A DNA stretch of 64,000 nt from the NCBI GenBank assembly GCA_025998955.1, contig AP024676.1, positions 1,922,001-1,986,000 on the forward strand. Reading direction: 5' to 3'. Position numbers and translations under genes: made by a program. Within the stretch, counting starts at the first letter, position 1. Each line of letters opens with the position of its first letter. Shown in pieces: positions 52,537 through 62,435 of this stretch. This DNA is from Candidatus Roseilinea sp. Its GTDB lineage: Bacteria; Chloroflexota; Anaerolineae; J036; Brachytrichaceae. The notes beneath the pieces were generated by a model that saw nothing but the letters and a program-made list of their open reading frames with translations, was not told where the DNA came from and searched no databases.

Positions 52537-53292
52537 CACACCTGCACTTTGTCGAAGCGATACACGCGATCCATCACCGCCTCGGTCATTTGCTCCGGCT
52601 TGCCGTCGAAGACGATCACGCCCTGCGCCAGGCCGATGATGCGGTCGGCAAACTGGCGCGCCAATTCGACCTGGTGGATATTGATGAGCGTGAGCACGCC
52701 GTCTTCGCGCGCCACGCGCGCCAGGTCGTTCAGCACCTGAACCGACAACTCGGGGTCGAGGCTGGCTACGGGCTCATCGGCCAGCAGGATCTTCGGTTGC
52801 TGCGTCATCGCCCGGGCAATCGAGACGCGCTGTTTCTCGCCACCGGAGAGCCGATCGGAGCGCTGGCTTGCGCGATGTAACAAATTCACCCGTTCGAGGT
52901 TGTGCACTGCCAGTTCTCGCTCACGGCGATCGAAATACCCCAGCGCACCGGCCAGCGTGCTCTTGTATCCCAGGCGACCCGTCAGCACGTTTGTCAAGGC
53001 AGGCAAGCGATCTACGAGGTTGTATTCCTGCCACACGAAGCCGATCCGGCGACGCTCCATCGCCAGCTCGCGCTGGCTCATCTTGGTGATGTCCTTGCCG
53101 TCGAGGATGATCGAGCCCTCCGTCGCTTTCTCCAGGCCGTTGATGCAGCGGAGCAGCGTGGATTTGCCGGCACCCGAGCGGCCGATGATGGCGACGATCT
53201 CCCCCCGCCTCCACACTGAAGCTCACCCGCTTCAGGGCTTCGTGACCGTTGGGATAAACCAGGCGCAAATCGCGCACATCCAGTAAGCTCAT
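52536..53292 (-). pseudogene. phnC: Phosphonate ABC transporter ATPase, frameshift in a G-run
   Basis: Starts at ATG 53292 with GGGAG upstream: MSLLDVRDLRLVYPNGHEAL and KRVSFSVEAGG, after which the frame is lost. The plus-one-shifted frame continues EIVAIIGRSGAGKSTLLRCI (Walker A) through signature LSGGEKQRVS and LLADEPVASLD to TGA 52536-52538. A run of six G (53202-53207, C on the plus strand) where five would keep the frame explains it. The ATPase domain alone could start at a GTG at 53216. A G-run can be a slippage site or a sequencing problem. Confidence 0.88.
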
Positions 53293-53324
53293 CGGTGATT
53301 CTCCCGTCGATACCACTTGCGGAG

Positions 53325-54441
53325 TCAAGGTGTGCTAAATCAACTTGGCGTATGAGAACAGGACGACCGCGACAACCGATTGAGATCGCTGAGAGCGTCG
53401 AGCAGTTGTAAGCCCTGTATCGCCAGGAGAAGGATGGCCTGAAGCGCCGGCGTTACCAGTTCGCCTACGAACTCAAACGCGGCACCAGCACCGATGCGGC
53501 CGCTAAAGCATGCGGAATCAGTGGCACGGCTGCCGATACGTGGGTGCGATGGCTACGCCAAGGTGGATTGACAGAATTGATCGCGGGGCATAGCTGGGGC
53601 GGGCGGCGGCATGTGGGCGGGCGGCTGAGCGAAGAGCAGGAAGGCGCGCTAGTGCAAGAGGCGGCCGCGGGCAAGATTCGGAGCATCCACGACGGCGTGG
53701 CGTGGGTGCAAGCGCGATGCCAGGTGCGATACACCTACTGGGGCATGCGCGGGGTGTTCGCGCGGCTGGGACTGCGCAAAAAGGTGCCCCGCCCGGCCAA
53801 TGTCAAACGGAACGAAGCACGCCAAACGGCGTGGAGAGAGGGGGCTGTGTTACCAGCTGGCCCAAGCGGGCGTCAGGTTGGACGGCGCGATCATCATGAG
53901 CGATGAGATGCGGGTGGGTTTACATAGTCAGGTGCGCCGGCGCTGGTGTCCAGTCGGCATGAAGCTGGTGCAGCCGCAGCAGATGCGGTTTGACCACCGC
54001 TGGCTGGTGCTCGGATTAGCCGTTACCCGGCTCAAGCTGCGCTGGCGTTGGCAGGCCAACCTGCGTCAAGACAGCATGCTGGCGACGGTGCACGCCTGGC
54101 AGCAACATCCGGACGGCTTGGATGCTGTGGTGTGGGACAACGCGCCCGCTCACAAGACCAAGGCTGTTCGTACGGCCATCGCTGGCACTAGCACTGGCAC
54201 TGGTGGTGCGGTGATCTTCCAACCGCCGTATGCGCCGGAGCTGAATCCCGTTGAGCGCATCTTCGAATACCTACGTGACCACATTGAAGGCGAACTCTAC
54301 GCCACCATCGAGGCCAAAATCGAGCGAGTCGAGCAGATATTGCATGCGTTAGCTGACGACGCCGACGCACTTCGCAGGCTGGTTGATTGGCGTTGGATCA
54401 AAGACAACGTCCAGGCCCTGTCCTTATTTAGCACGCCTTGA
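53325..54441 (+). mobile_element. IS630-family insertion sequence
   Basis: About 1.1 kb bounded by imperfect inverted repeats: tcaaggtgtgctaaat at 53325-53340 and atttagcacgccttga at 54426-54441 (15 of 16 matches when reversed). It carries one transposase gene with the DDE residues of IS630. The left end is only 32 bases from the phnC start, so the element has replaced the native upstream region of the phn operon. No clear TA duplication is seen at the ends. Confidence 0.85.
53352..54441 (+). pseudogene. IS630-type transposase, interrupted
   Basis: Starts MRTGRPRQPIEIAESVEQL, then a TAA at 53409-53411 where Gln is expected; the same frame resumes ALYRQEKDGLKRRR and holds the helix-turn-helix region. 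A second break lies in a run of five G near 53843, after which the next frame reads LCYQLAQAGVRLDGAIIMSD (first Asp), VVWDNAPAHKT (second Asp) and NPVERIFEYLR (Glu), to a TGA inside the right inverted repeat. Some IS630 members use programmed frameshifting, but the early TAA makes this copy probably inactive. Confidence 0.85.
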
Positions 54442-54550
54442 TGTGGCAGTTGGTAGAGTGTGCGCCGCTGCACACAACTTCACGATGATAAGGAGCGCGC
54501 TTTAAGCGCCGTATAACCCTCGGATAAGCGCCGGTTAAAGGAAACGAAAA

Positions 54551-54579
54551 GGGGCAGACCGCTTTGAGCAGTCTGCCCC
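54551..54579 (-). terminator. Rho-independent terminator of the fasciclin gene
   Basis: ggggcagac and gtctgcccc form a 9-bp stem, extended inside by gct/agc with one mismatch. On the minus strand it is followed by TTTTCGTTTCC. It lies 29 bases after the fasciclin-gene stop. Confidence 0.85.
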
Positions 54580-54607
54580 GGATGCACCCGCTAAAACCGT
54601 GAACGAT

Positions 54608-55447
54608 TTAGGGGACGAGCACCGTGTCGATCACATGCACGATGCCGTTGGCCGCCGTCACATCGGTAGCGATCACGCGCGCATCGTTGATGAATACCTC
54701 ACCGTCCTTGATCTCCACCTTCAGCGTCTTGCCGTTCACCGTGGTCAGCTCGGTCGAGTTCACCACATCGTTGGCCGACACCTTGCCCGGCACGACGTGA
54801 TACGTGAGCACCGAGGTGAGCAGCGCCTTGTCTGCCAGGATGGCATTCAGCTCATCTTCGGTGAACTTGGCAAAGGCCAGGTCGTTCGGCGCGAACACCG
54901 TGAACGGGCCAGGGCCGCTCAGCGTGTCGAACAAGCCGGCAGCATCAATCGCGCGCGTGAGCGTGGTGAAGCCATTCGCAACCGCCGTCTCGGGGATGCC
55001 CCACGGCACGCGCGCCGTGCGCTTGGGCGCATACGCGCCGCAGTTCTCGGCCAGCGCGAGGGGCTGCGGCACCAGCGGCAGATCGGCGACCACCGCCGAA
55101 CCGGGACTGGGCACCTGCACGCGGATCACCGGGGTCGAGGTGTGCTGGCCGGGCCCGGCGATCGGCATCACGAAGTAAGTGCCGGGGCGAACCGTGAGGC
55201 CGTAGGTGTTGTCACGACCGGTGTTGCCACAACGCCAGAAGTTGCCGCCGTCGGTGACCTTGAAGCGGCCGAGGGTCGTTTCTTCACCCGGGTCGCGCTT
55301 GCCGTTGGCATTCGCGTCAATGAAAGCGACGCCGGTGATCTTGCCCAGGGGAGATTGCGCCTGTGCAGGTGCAGTCAAGGCCAAGCTGGCGCCGACGAGG
55401 CCAAGCATCGTCAAACCGACGACGCCTTTGCGAAAGTTGGTCTTCAT
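54608..55447 (-). CDS. Secreted fasciclin (FAS1) domain protein
   Basis: 279 residues. Signal peptide to about APAQA-QS; a first domain with GVAFIDANANGKRDPGEE, of the SdrD-B type seen in surface proteins; and a C-terminal FAS1 domain (GPFTVFAPNDLAFAKF, LTYHVVPG, NGIVHVIDTVLVP). FAS1 proteins mediate adhesion or matrix contact. Single gene with its own terminator. Confidence 0.9.
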   Translation of the reverse strand: MKTNFRKGVVGLTMLGLVGASLALTAPAQAQSPLGKITGVAFIDANANGKRDPGEETTLGRFKVTDGGNFWRCGNTGRDNTYGLTVRPGTYFVMPIAGPGQHTSTPVIRVQVPSPGSAVVADLPLVPQPLALAENCGAYAPKRTARVPWGIPETAVANGFTTLTRAIDAAGLFDTLSGPGPFTVFAPNDLAFAKFTEDELNAILADKALLTSVLTYHVVPGKVSANDVVNSTELTTVNGKTLKVEIKDGEVFINDARVIATDVTAANGIVHVIDTVLVP

Positions 55448-55546
55448 GTTGTTCTCTCTCCTATGTTATTACTGTCAAGTAGGCTTACTCCTGCAGAGCA
55501 GATGGAGAGGAGTTCAAGGGAACTTTATCTAATTGCTAAGAGAAGA

Positions 55547-56506
55547 TTATGAGACCTTGTCCGGGCAAAGCGCCGCGACCTCAGCAACGGTCGGGCATTG
55601 CCGGCCGCTGCCGAGTTTTCGTACTTTCGCCGCGCCAACGCAGTTGGCGAATTCGGCGGCTTTGCGCACATCGCGATGCTTCAACCACGCGATACCAAAA
55701 CCAGCCGCGAAGGCATCACCTGCGGCGGTTGTATCGCGTGCGACGACCGGGATGCCGGGAACGCTGTGGCAGCGATCGCCGGAATACACGGCGCAGCCTT
55801 CACCCCCTCGCTTGATGACGACATGGCGCGTCCCGCGTGCCAGCATCCACTGCGCCGCGCCGGCCTCACTGTGTTCGCCTGTGAAGCGCATTGCTTCATC
55901 GGCAGTCAATAGGCTCACTTCGCTCAGCCGAACGATCTCCAGCGCCGCCTCACGCACGCGCGCTTCGGAGACGATCGGGCCGAGATCATTCATCACGGGC
56001 ACGCCTGCCTCGGCAGCAATGCGCGTCGTCAAGACGGCGGAGCCGGCGACGCGCCGCTCGTGCAACGCATAGCCCGGCATGAAGAACAGGTCGGCGCTCC
56101 GAATCAACGCGATCGAACGCGCGTCCAGCACGAACGGATCGCCCACCCCATCGCGGACGAGAAAGACATGTTGGCCGGCGTCGTCCACGATGACCAACAC
56201 CAGCACGTTCACGCTGCCGGCGCCGCGTTGCGCATAGCTCACATCCACGCCCTCGGCTTGCAGCATGTCGTATACGGCTTGGCCGTAGGCGTCCTCGCCA
56301 ACCGCGCCGAAGGCGACGGCGCGCGCGCCCAGGCGGGCAGCCGTGATAAGGAAGTTGCCGGCGCCGCCTGGCTCGACGCTGATGGCGCGAATGCTTTGCA
56401 CGCGATCCGCTTCGATCGGCAAACGCTCGACGGCCATCACCAGGTCGGTCACCAAGTCGCCGTAACACACGACCAACGGGCGATTCGGCTGTAGAACTTC
56501 GGCCAT
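55547..56506 (-). CDS. PfkB-family carbohydrate kinase
   Basis: 319 residues from the ATG at 56506; a GTG at 56530 could add eight. Signature DTTAAGDAFAAGF with the catalytic Asp, and an N-terminal GGAGNFLITAARLG. Phosphorylates a sugar or nucleoside using ATP; ribokinase-like, substrate not determined. Divergent from the LytR-CpsA-Psr gene. Confidence 0.88.
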   Translation of the reverse strand: MAEVLQPNRPLVVCYGDLVTDLVMAVERLPIEADRVQSIRAISVEPGGAGNFLITAARLGARAVAFGAVGEDAYGQAVYDMLQAEGVDVSYAQRGAGSVNVLVLVIVDDAGQHVFLVRDGVGDPFVLDARSIALIRSADLFFMPGYALHERRVAGSAVLTTRIAAEAGVPVMNDLGPIVSEARVREAALEIVRLSEVSLLTADEAMRFTGEHSEAGAAQWMLARGTRHVVIKRGGEGCAVYSGDRCHSVPGIPVVARDTTAAGDAFAAGFGIAWLKHRDVRKAAEFANCVGAAKVRKLGSGRQCPTVAEVAALCPDKVS

Positions 56507-56601
56507 GGACGCGCATCGTAGAAGATTCACCTGCTCTGCGCAAGGGGGACGTGTCCCTACGGCTCAGGGTGAAATGGTATATTGATTCGGATCAGGGAAC
56601 G

Positions 56602-57675
56602 ATGCTGCGCAAACCTTTCGTCATCGGATTCATCGTCTTCGGCTTGATCGCAGCGGCGATCGGCGCCAGCTTCTACGCTTACCACCAGGCCTACGAGTAT
56701 TTCGCCAACGAGTTGCCCATCCTGCCGGAGATCCTCAATCAGCCCCGGCCCGTAAGCATCGCCACACCTAGCACCGGACAAGACGAGATCATCGTGCTGC
56801 CGAAGGCCTGGGACGGCAAAGAGCGCGTGAACATCCTGCTGCTGGGCATTGACCAACGCGCCGGCGAAAGCGAGCGCGCCTATCGCACCGACACCATGAT
56901 CGTGTTCACGCTCGACCCGGTGACGATGGAAGCCGGCATCTTATCTATTCCACGCGACGTCTGGGTGCCGATTCCGGGGAACTTCGACCAACCTAACTAC
57001 CGCATCAACCAGGCAAATTTCCTGGGCGACGCCTACGACTACCCGGGCGGGGGCATCGCCCTGGCGCGCAAGACGGTCGAAAACTTCCTGGGCATCCCGA
57101 TCCACTTCGTCGCGCGCATCAACTTCACCGCCTTCGAGAGTTTCATAGATCGCATCGGCGGCATCACGATTGACGTGCCGGAACCGATCTACGATCCCCA
57201 GTATCCGACGGAGGACTACGGCGTGGAAGTGTTCTCACTGCCGGCCGGACTGCAGACGATGGACGGCGCGACCGCGCTCAAGTATGCGCGCACGCGCCAC
57301 TCGCGCAACGGCGACTTCGACCGCGCCCGCCGCCAACAACAGGTGATCCTGGCCGTGCGCGAGAAGCTCAAGAACCCGCAAACGCTGGCGCTGCTCATCG
57401 CCGGTGCGCCGGACATGCTGCGCGAACTCAGTGCTTCGATCAAGACCGACATGACGCTCGACCAGATGCAACAACTTGCCGTGTTGGCACAGAAGATCGA
57501 GCGCGACAAAATCAAGTCCGAGGTGCTCGACCAGCGTTACACCGAGTTTGCGACGACGCCAGACGGTTCGCAGGTGATCATCCCCATTCGCGCGCGCATC
57601 GCCGAGCTGCGCGAGCGCTTCTTCAGCAGCCAGGCGGCTGGCGACGCTGCCAAAGTTCGCTCGACCACCCCTTGA
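56602..57675 (+). CDS. LytR-CpsA-Psr family protein
   Basis: 357 residues from the ATG at 56602, with AGGGAA 4-9 bases upstream. One N-terminal membrane helix, then the LCP domain: NILLLGIDQRAG, RTDTMIVFTLDP, SIPRDVWVPIP, INFTAFESFIDRIGGI and the KYARTRHSRNGDFDRARRQQ arginine-rich motif. These enzymes attach glycopolymers to the cell wall or related carriers. The 3' end overlaps the convergent glycosyltransferase by 53 bases. Confidence 0.92.
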   Translation: MLRKPFVIGFIVFGLIAAAIGASFYAYHQAYEYFANELPILPEILNQPRPVSIATPSTGQDEIIVLPKAWDGKERVNILLLGIDQRAGESERAYRTDTMIVFTLDPVTMEAGILSIPRDVWVPIPGNFDQPNYRINQANFLGDAYDYPGGGIALARKTVENFLGIPIHFVARINFTAFESFIDRIGGITIDVPEPIYDPQYPTEDYGVEVFSLPAGLQTMDGATALKYARTRHSRNGDFDRARRQQQVILAVREKLKNPQTLALLIAGAPDMLRELSASIKTDMTLDQMQQLAVLAQKIERDKIKSEVLDQRYTEFATTPDGSQVIIPIRARIAELRERFFSSQAAGDAAKVRSTTP

Positions 57676-58648
57676 TCTTGCCCAAGCCGCGCCTCAACCT
57701 CCGCCAGGCCTGCACGAGTGCCTCGGTTGGCGCAAACCCCAACAAGCCGAATGCCGCGTCGTAGGCAAGCGAATGGCGCGGCGCGAACGCCGGATCGAGG
57801 GAGAGGCTGCGAGCGCTAAGCTGCGCGGCAGCGCGGCGATCCAGCGGATACCACTCGCGCGCCGTGCGGAAGTAGGCGCGCGCCAGCTCGGATGCATATC
57901 GCTCGCGCAGCGTTTCATCTGCGGCCAATTGGCGTTCGACCTTCTCCAGCGCGCGAGCGCGATACTGCAACCGCCGGAGCGGATCAGACGTCGAGACGGT
58001 GAGGTTGCCGTAGCGGCGCACCACCGCCCAATGACCGGGCTGATAATGCAGGCGCAGTCCGCGCAGCGCCGCGCGCAACATCAGATCGTAATCCTGTGCC
58101 GCGAAGAACGCCTCATCCCACCCACCCAGCGCTTCGATCGCTTTGCGACGCCAGAGCAGCGCATGCGGCGGAATCCAACATCCCCGCAACAATGCCGTGA
58201 GCAAGTCCGGCTGCACATTGACTGCGCTGAACGGTCCCAGACACGGCGCGCCATCTCGACAGGTCAGAAAAGCGTAATCGCAATAGACTGCGTCGGCATT
58301 CGTCGCCTCCAGCAGCGCCACCTGTGCAGCCACTTTCTCCGGCAGCAGATAATCGTCGGCGTCGAGAAATTGGAGGTACTCGCCCTGCGAGAGCGATATG
58401 CCGGCGTTGCGCGCACGATTGCCATTGCTATGCGATTGTCGTACAAATTGGATGCGGTCGCCGTAGCTGCGCAGGATGTCGGGGCTGTCATCTGTCGAAC
58501 CATCGTCAACGACAATTACCTCGATCGAATGGTAGCTCTGCGCCAGACAACTATCCACGGACTCGCGCAGCCAACGGCCGGCGTTGTAACAGGGGATGAT
58601 GACGCTGACGAGTGCCCCTGCGGTTGCCTCTTGATCGCTGCTAGGCAT
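57623..58648 (-). CDS. Family 2 glycosyltransferase
   Basis: 341 residues. GT-A fold: VSVIIPCYNAGRWLRESVDS, IEVIVVDDGSTDDS, and the metal-binding LQFLDADDYL. Transfers a sugar, probably in surface polysaccharide synthesis given the LCP neighbour. Overlaps the MFS gene upstream by 8 bases. Confidence 0.9.
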   Translation of the reverse strand: MPSSDQEATAGALVSVIIPCYNAGRWLRESVDSCLAQSYHSIEVIVVDDGSTDDSPDILRSYGDRIQFVRQSHSNGNRARNAGISLSQGEYLQFLDADDYLLPEKVAAQVALLEATNADAVYCDYAFLTCRDGAPCLGPFSAVNVQPDLLTALLRGCWIPPHALLWRRKAIEALGGWDEAFFAAQDYDLMLRAALRGLRLHYQPGHWAVVRRYGNLTVSTSDPLRRLQYRARALEKVERQLAADETLRERYASELARAYFRTAREWYPLDRRAAAQLSARSLSLDPAFAPRHSLAYDAAFGLLGFAPTEALVQAWRRLRRGLGKIKGWSSELWQRRQPPGC

Positions 58649-59852
58649 TTGCCTCGCCCACCCGTACGAACCAGAACGCGACGACGGCCAGCGCCGTGCA
58701 ACCGGCCGCGACGATCATGACGCCACTTAGGCCGGCCAAGCCGAACAACGGCAGCGCGATCAGTGAGGCGACGATGCGGCCGATCGAGTGCGTCGCAACG
58801 ACGAAACCGCCCATCGCAGCGCGCGCATCCGGCACCGCCTCACTCGCCACCGCCAGCGACGCCACCAGCGCATACTCAAATGTCAGGAACACCAAGAACA
58901 ACGCTACCATCATCGGCCCCAGGTTCTTGCTGAACGCGACGACCACCATGAACGAGGCAGCGTACAGTGCCGTCGCCGTGAGCACCGAGCGCCGCTTGCC
59001 GATGCGATCCACCAGGGCGATCACACCCAGCTCGGCAATGACGTCGGCCACGCCGAGCACGATAGACACCAGCCCGAGCTGCACCGGCGTCAGGCCGAAC
59101 TGCGCAACGAGCCACGGCGCGTAGGTGAGCGTGGCCAATTGCGAGGAGAAGGAAATCAGCAGCCCGAAGGCCAGCACCAGCATCGCCGCTGGCGCTTTCC
59201 ACACGCGCCGTAGGCCGCCCCGGTCGAACCGCGTCGCCGTCGCACGTGCGGCAACTTCGCGCACGATGGCCAAGCGCAACACCAGCGACAATCCGGCCAA
59301 GCCGGCCAGGCCAAACGCGACGAACGGCGCCCACCAGGTCGCACGCTCGATCAGAAAACCAAAGATCGGCACGCCGACGATCCAACCCAGCGCCCAGGAC
59401 AATTCGACGAAGCCGATGGCAGTGCCGCGCTGCGCGTAGGGCACGTGGTCGCCGATGAACGCCTGCACCTGAGGCGTAAACAGCGCCTTGGCTACGCCCA
59501 GAGCCAGATAGAGCGACAAGGCAGCCGAGTAGCTCGGTGCGAAGGGCATGAGTGCACACACAACGATGAACGCGCCTGACGCGATGAGCGTCGTCATCCG
59601 ACGGCCCAACCTGCCCTCCAGCGGGCCGATGATCGGCGCAATGAGACCGGCGGCGCTCAATGCAACGGCCAGCCAGCCGGCCCGGGCCGGATCGGCGCCG
59701 AAGGCTGCGGCGATGTAGACGAGGAACGGCAGAGGCGCACGGTAGGCAGCATCCATCGCCCCGCGCAACAGGACGAGCGAGGCGATGGCCGGCGCCAGGC
59801 GGATCGCGGGATACGGCGCATCCGTCGTCGGCGCAGCAGTCGAAGTGGACAT
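58641..59852 (-). CDS. MFS transporter
   Basis: 403 residues, about 12 predicted membrane helices and the loop motif GRLGRRM between helices 2 and 3. Drug/sugar-type major facilitator; the substrate is unknown. In a run with the glycosyltransferase and the class IV aminotransferase on the same strand. Confidence 0.88.
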   Translation of the reverse strand: MSTSTAAPTTDAPYPAIRLAPAIASLVLLRGAMDAAYRAPLPFLVYIAAAFGADPARAGWLAVALSAAGLIAPIIGPLEGRLGRRMTTLIASGAFIVVCALMPFAPSYSAALSLYLALGVAKALFTPQVQAFIGDHVPYAQRGTAIGFVELSWALGWIVGVPIFGFLIERATWWAPFVAFGLAGLAGLSLVLRLAIVREVAARATATRFDRGGLRRVWKAPAAMLVLAFGLLISFSSQLATLTYAPWLVAQFGLTPVQLGLVSIVLGVADVIAELGVIALVDRIGKRRSVLTATALYAASFMVVVAFSKNLGPMMVALFLVFLTFEYALVASLAVASEAVPDARAAMGGFVVATHSIGRIVASLIALPLFGLAGLSGVMIVAAGCTALAVVAFWFVRVGEANA

Positions 59853-59857
59853 GATGG

Positions 59858-60712
59858 CTACAGCACCGGCTCGGCCTCGCGTTGCACCAACGCCTGGAAG
59901 CGCTGCATCAACGCGCGCGTGATCGGGCCGGGCTTGCCATCACCGATCATGATCTGATCCACCCGCACCACCGGCAGGATTTCGCGCGAGACGCTGGTGA
60001 TGAAACACTCGCGCGCCTGCGGCAGGTCGCCATAGGCCACGGCTTCGGTGATCACGGGCAACACCTCGTGGGCGACCTCCAGCACCAGCGCGCGCGTCAC
60101 GCCGGCCAGGACGCGCGCCTCCTCGGTGCGCAGCACGAGCGGCGCTTCTTGCCCAATCGCCGAAGGCATCACTGCAAAGAAGTTGCTGCTCAGCCCCTCG
60201 AGCACGGCGCCATCCTCGCCGATCATCAAGCCTTCGTGCGCGCCCGCAGGCAATGCCTGGTAAGCGTCCGCTGCCGAAGCGATGAACGTCGTGCTCTTGG
60301 CGTGCGGATTGTCGCGATGGAGCGACACGCTGACGCACCAGACGCCGGATTCGTAGAGCGACGGCGGATAGGGCGTGAACGGCTCGACGCTGACGAACAG
60401 GGCCGGCGGCGCAAAGGTCAGCCGAAAGCGCGATTCGGGATAGCCGGTCGCACGCAGTGCATGCGCCACGGCCTGTCGCGTCGCAGCCTCGTCGAGCTTG
60501 GCAGGATTGCCGAGTAACGCGACCGACTCTTCCAGACGTTGCACATGCTGGCGCAGCCGCAACACGCGGTCGCCGCCATAGGTGCGGAAGGTCGTATACG
60601 CTCCGTCGGGCAGTTGGCCGGACGCCTCGCGGAGCGAAGCATGCTCGCCGACCCGCGCGATGGCGCGCTCGCCGATTGGGCCGTTCACGTCGAGCCGAAA
60701 TGTGGTGACCAT
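59858..60712 (-). CDS. Class IV PLP aminotransferase
   Basis: 284 residues. Fold type IV with the cofactor lysine in NPHAKSTTF and the phosphate-binding EGLSSNFFAV. Branched-chain aminotransferase, D-amino-acid transaminase and aminodeoxychorismate lyase all share this fold; sequence alone does not decide. Five bases separate it from the MFS gene. Confidence 0.87.
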   Translation of the reverse strand: MVTTFRLDVNGPIGERAIARVGEHASLREASGQLPDGAYTTFRTYGGDRVLRLRQHVQRLEESVALLGNPAKLDEAATRQAVAHALRATGYPESRFRLTFAPPALFVSVEPFTPYPPSLYESGVWCVSVSLHRDNPHAKSTTFIASAADAYQALPAGAHEGLMIGEDGAVLEGLSSNFFAVMPSAIGQEAPLVLRTEEARVLAGVTRALVLEVAHEVLPVITEAVAYGDLPQARECFITSVSREILPVVRVDQIMIGDGKPGPITRALMQRFQALVQREAEPVL

Positions 60713-60740
60713 GCGCCCGGCAGTGTAGCATTACTGCTCT

Positions 60741-61427
60741 ATGCGCCTGCGTTGGGAGAGCATCGCGCTTGCCTCGTTCTCGGCCCTGGCCTTACTCACG
60801 GCGCTTGTCATCTTGATCGGCTCATTGCCCGGAGAGTGGGCGCTGGTCCAATCGGCGCTGGCTGCCCGCAGCGAAGCCTTGACGCTCGTGATCTGGTTGC
60901 TGACCTTCATCAGCTCCTCCATCCCGGCCTTGCTGATCTGCATGCTCGTGAGCGGCATCCATCTGACGCGACTGCGCGAACGCCGGACGCACATGGACGC
61001 CGGGCGAATCGTGGGTGCGGCCTGGCCGGTGATCGCCTACTTCGGCGCGTTGGCCTGCAACATCGCCCTGCGCATCGCCATCGGACGCCTGCGGCCCGGC
61101 GTGGAGTACATCCCACACGGCCTGCCGGAGCTGCAGGCCGACTTCCAACGCTTCTCGTATCCGAGCGGGCATGCCGGCGCAGCGGTCATTGCCTTCGTAG
61201 CCCTGGCCGCGCTGGGCTGGCGGCATCCGCGCTTGCGCGTGCCGGCGGCGCTGGGCGCGGCATCGGTCATCATCGGCGTCGGCTTCGGGCGCGTGTACCT
61301 AGGCGTGCACTGGCCTACCGATGTGCTCGCCGGCTACCTGCTGGCCGCCGGTTGGGTGTGCATCGGGTTGTATCTACGTGACAAATTGGGTAAAGTTGCC
61401 CGCGTATGTCCAGCGCGAACACATTGA
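60741..61427 (+). CDS. PAP2-family membrane phosphatase
   Basis: 228 residues, six predicted helices. Three phosphatase motifs: RIAIGRLRPGVEY, SYPSGHAGA and GRVYLGVHWPTDVLAG. Likely dephosphorylates lipid phosphates, for example undecaprenyl diphosphate. Overlaps the prenyl diphosphate synthase by 22 bases, which supports a lipid-carrier role. Confidence 0.9.
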   Translation: MRLRWESIALASFSALALLTALVILIGSLPGEWALVQSALAARSEALTLVIWLLTFISSSIPALLICMLVSGIHLTRLRERRTHMDAGRIVGAAWPVIAYFGALACNIALRIAIGRLRPGVEYIPHGLPELQADFQRFSYPSGHAGAAVIAFVALAALGWRHPRLRVPAALGAASVIIGVGFGRVYLGVHWPTDVLAGYLLAAGWVCIGLYLRDKLGKVARVCPARTH

Positions 61428-62434
61428 GCGATGCCTTCCGGCGCTACGTTCCTCTCGTCGAAGAGGAGATGCGCGCCTTGATCAACACAGGGTCGCAACC
61501 CAAGCAGTTCAACGTGATGTTGAACTATCACCTCGGCTTCACCGATAGCAACGGCGCGCCGGCGACTGCGCCGGCCGGCAAACGCATTCGGCCGATGCTC
61601 ACGCTCCTGAGCTGCGAAGCCTGCGGGGGCGACTGCCAACATGCCGTGCCCGCCGCAGCGGGTATCGAACTGCTGCACAACTTCTCGCTGATCCACGACG
61701 ACATCGAGGACCGCGACGAGCTCCGGCGCGGCCGGCCTACATTGTGGAAGCTGTGGGGCGAAGCGCAAGCGATCAACGCCGGCGACGCGATGTTCGCATT
61801 CGCGCATCTGGCGCTGCTGCGCTCGGCCGAGCGCGGCGCATCACCCGAACGCATCGTGCGCGCCATGCGCGCCTTCGACGAAATGTGCGTGCGGCTCACC
61901 ATCGGCCAGCACCTCGACCTAAGCTTCGAGTCGCGCAGCGACGTGAACGCCGACGAATATATGCGCATGATCGAAGGCAAGACGGCGGCGCTGACATCGA
62001 GCGCGTGCGAGATCGGCGCGCTGCTCGGCGGCGCCGATGACGCGACCGTGCAGGCATTCGCCGCATTTGGGCGCTGGCTGGGCGTTTCGTTCCAACTCCA
62101 AGACGACGTGCTGGGCATCTGGGGCGACCCGGCCGTCACCGGCAAGCACGATAGCGATTTGGCCCACGGGAAGAAGACGCTGCCGGTGCTCTACGCTGCT
62201 GAGCGTGACGCGCGCATCCGCCGCAGTTACCTCGAAGCCGGCGCATTGCGCGACGATGCCGTGCAACCGGTGCGCGAGATGATCGAGGCCGCCGGTGGCA
62301 AAGCACACGCCGAACAAGCCGCTCAAGCGGCCTACACGCACGCGCTTGCTGCCTTGGATGCGACGGGGCTGGACAACGCCGCGTGCCGCGCGCTGCGCGA
62401 ACTGGCGCACAGCTTGCTGGGGCGGACGAATTGA
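61406..62434 (+). CDS. Polyprenyl diphosphate synthase
   Basis: 342 residues. First aspartate-rich motif HDDIEDRD and second region FQLQDDVLGIWGDP. Chain-elongating trans-prenyl transferase; geranylgeranyl or farnesyl diphosphate is the likely product. Coupled to the PAP2 phosphatase gene; convergent with the GNAT gene, one base apart. Confidence 0.9.
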   Translation: MSSANTLSDAFRRYVPLVEEEMRALINTGSQPKQFNVMLNYHLGFTDSNGAPATAPAGKRIRPMLTLLSCEACGGDCQHAVPAAAGIELLHNFSLIHDDIEDRDELRRGRPTLWKLWGEAQAINAGDAMFAFAHLALLRSAERGASPERIVRAMRAFDEMCVRLTIGQHLDLSFESRSDVNADEYMRMIEGKTAALTSSACEIGALLGGADDATVQAFAAFGRWLGVSFQLQDDVLGIWGDPAVTGKHDSDLAHGKKTLPVLYAAERDARIRRSYLEAGALRDDAVQPVREMIEAAGGKAHAEQAAQAAYTHALAALDATGLDNAACRALRELAHSLLGRTN

Positions 62435-62435
62435 A

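Noticed and set aside
53352-54441. Programmed frameshifting in the IS630 transposase
   Set aside because: Possible in the family, but the additional TAA at codon 20 means the frame is broken anyway; decay is simpler.
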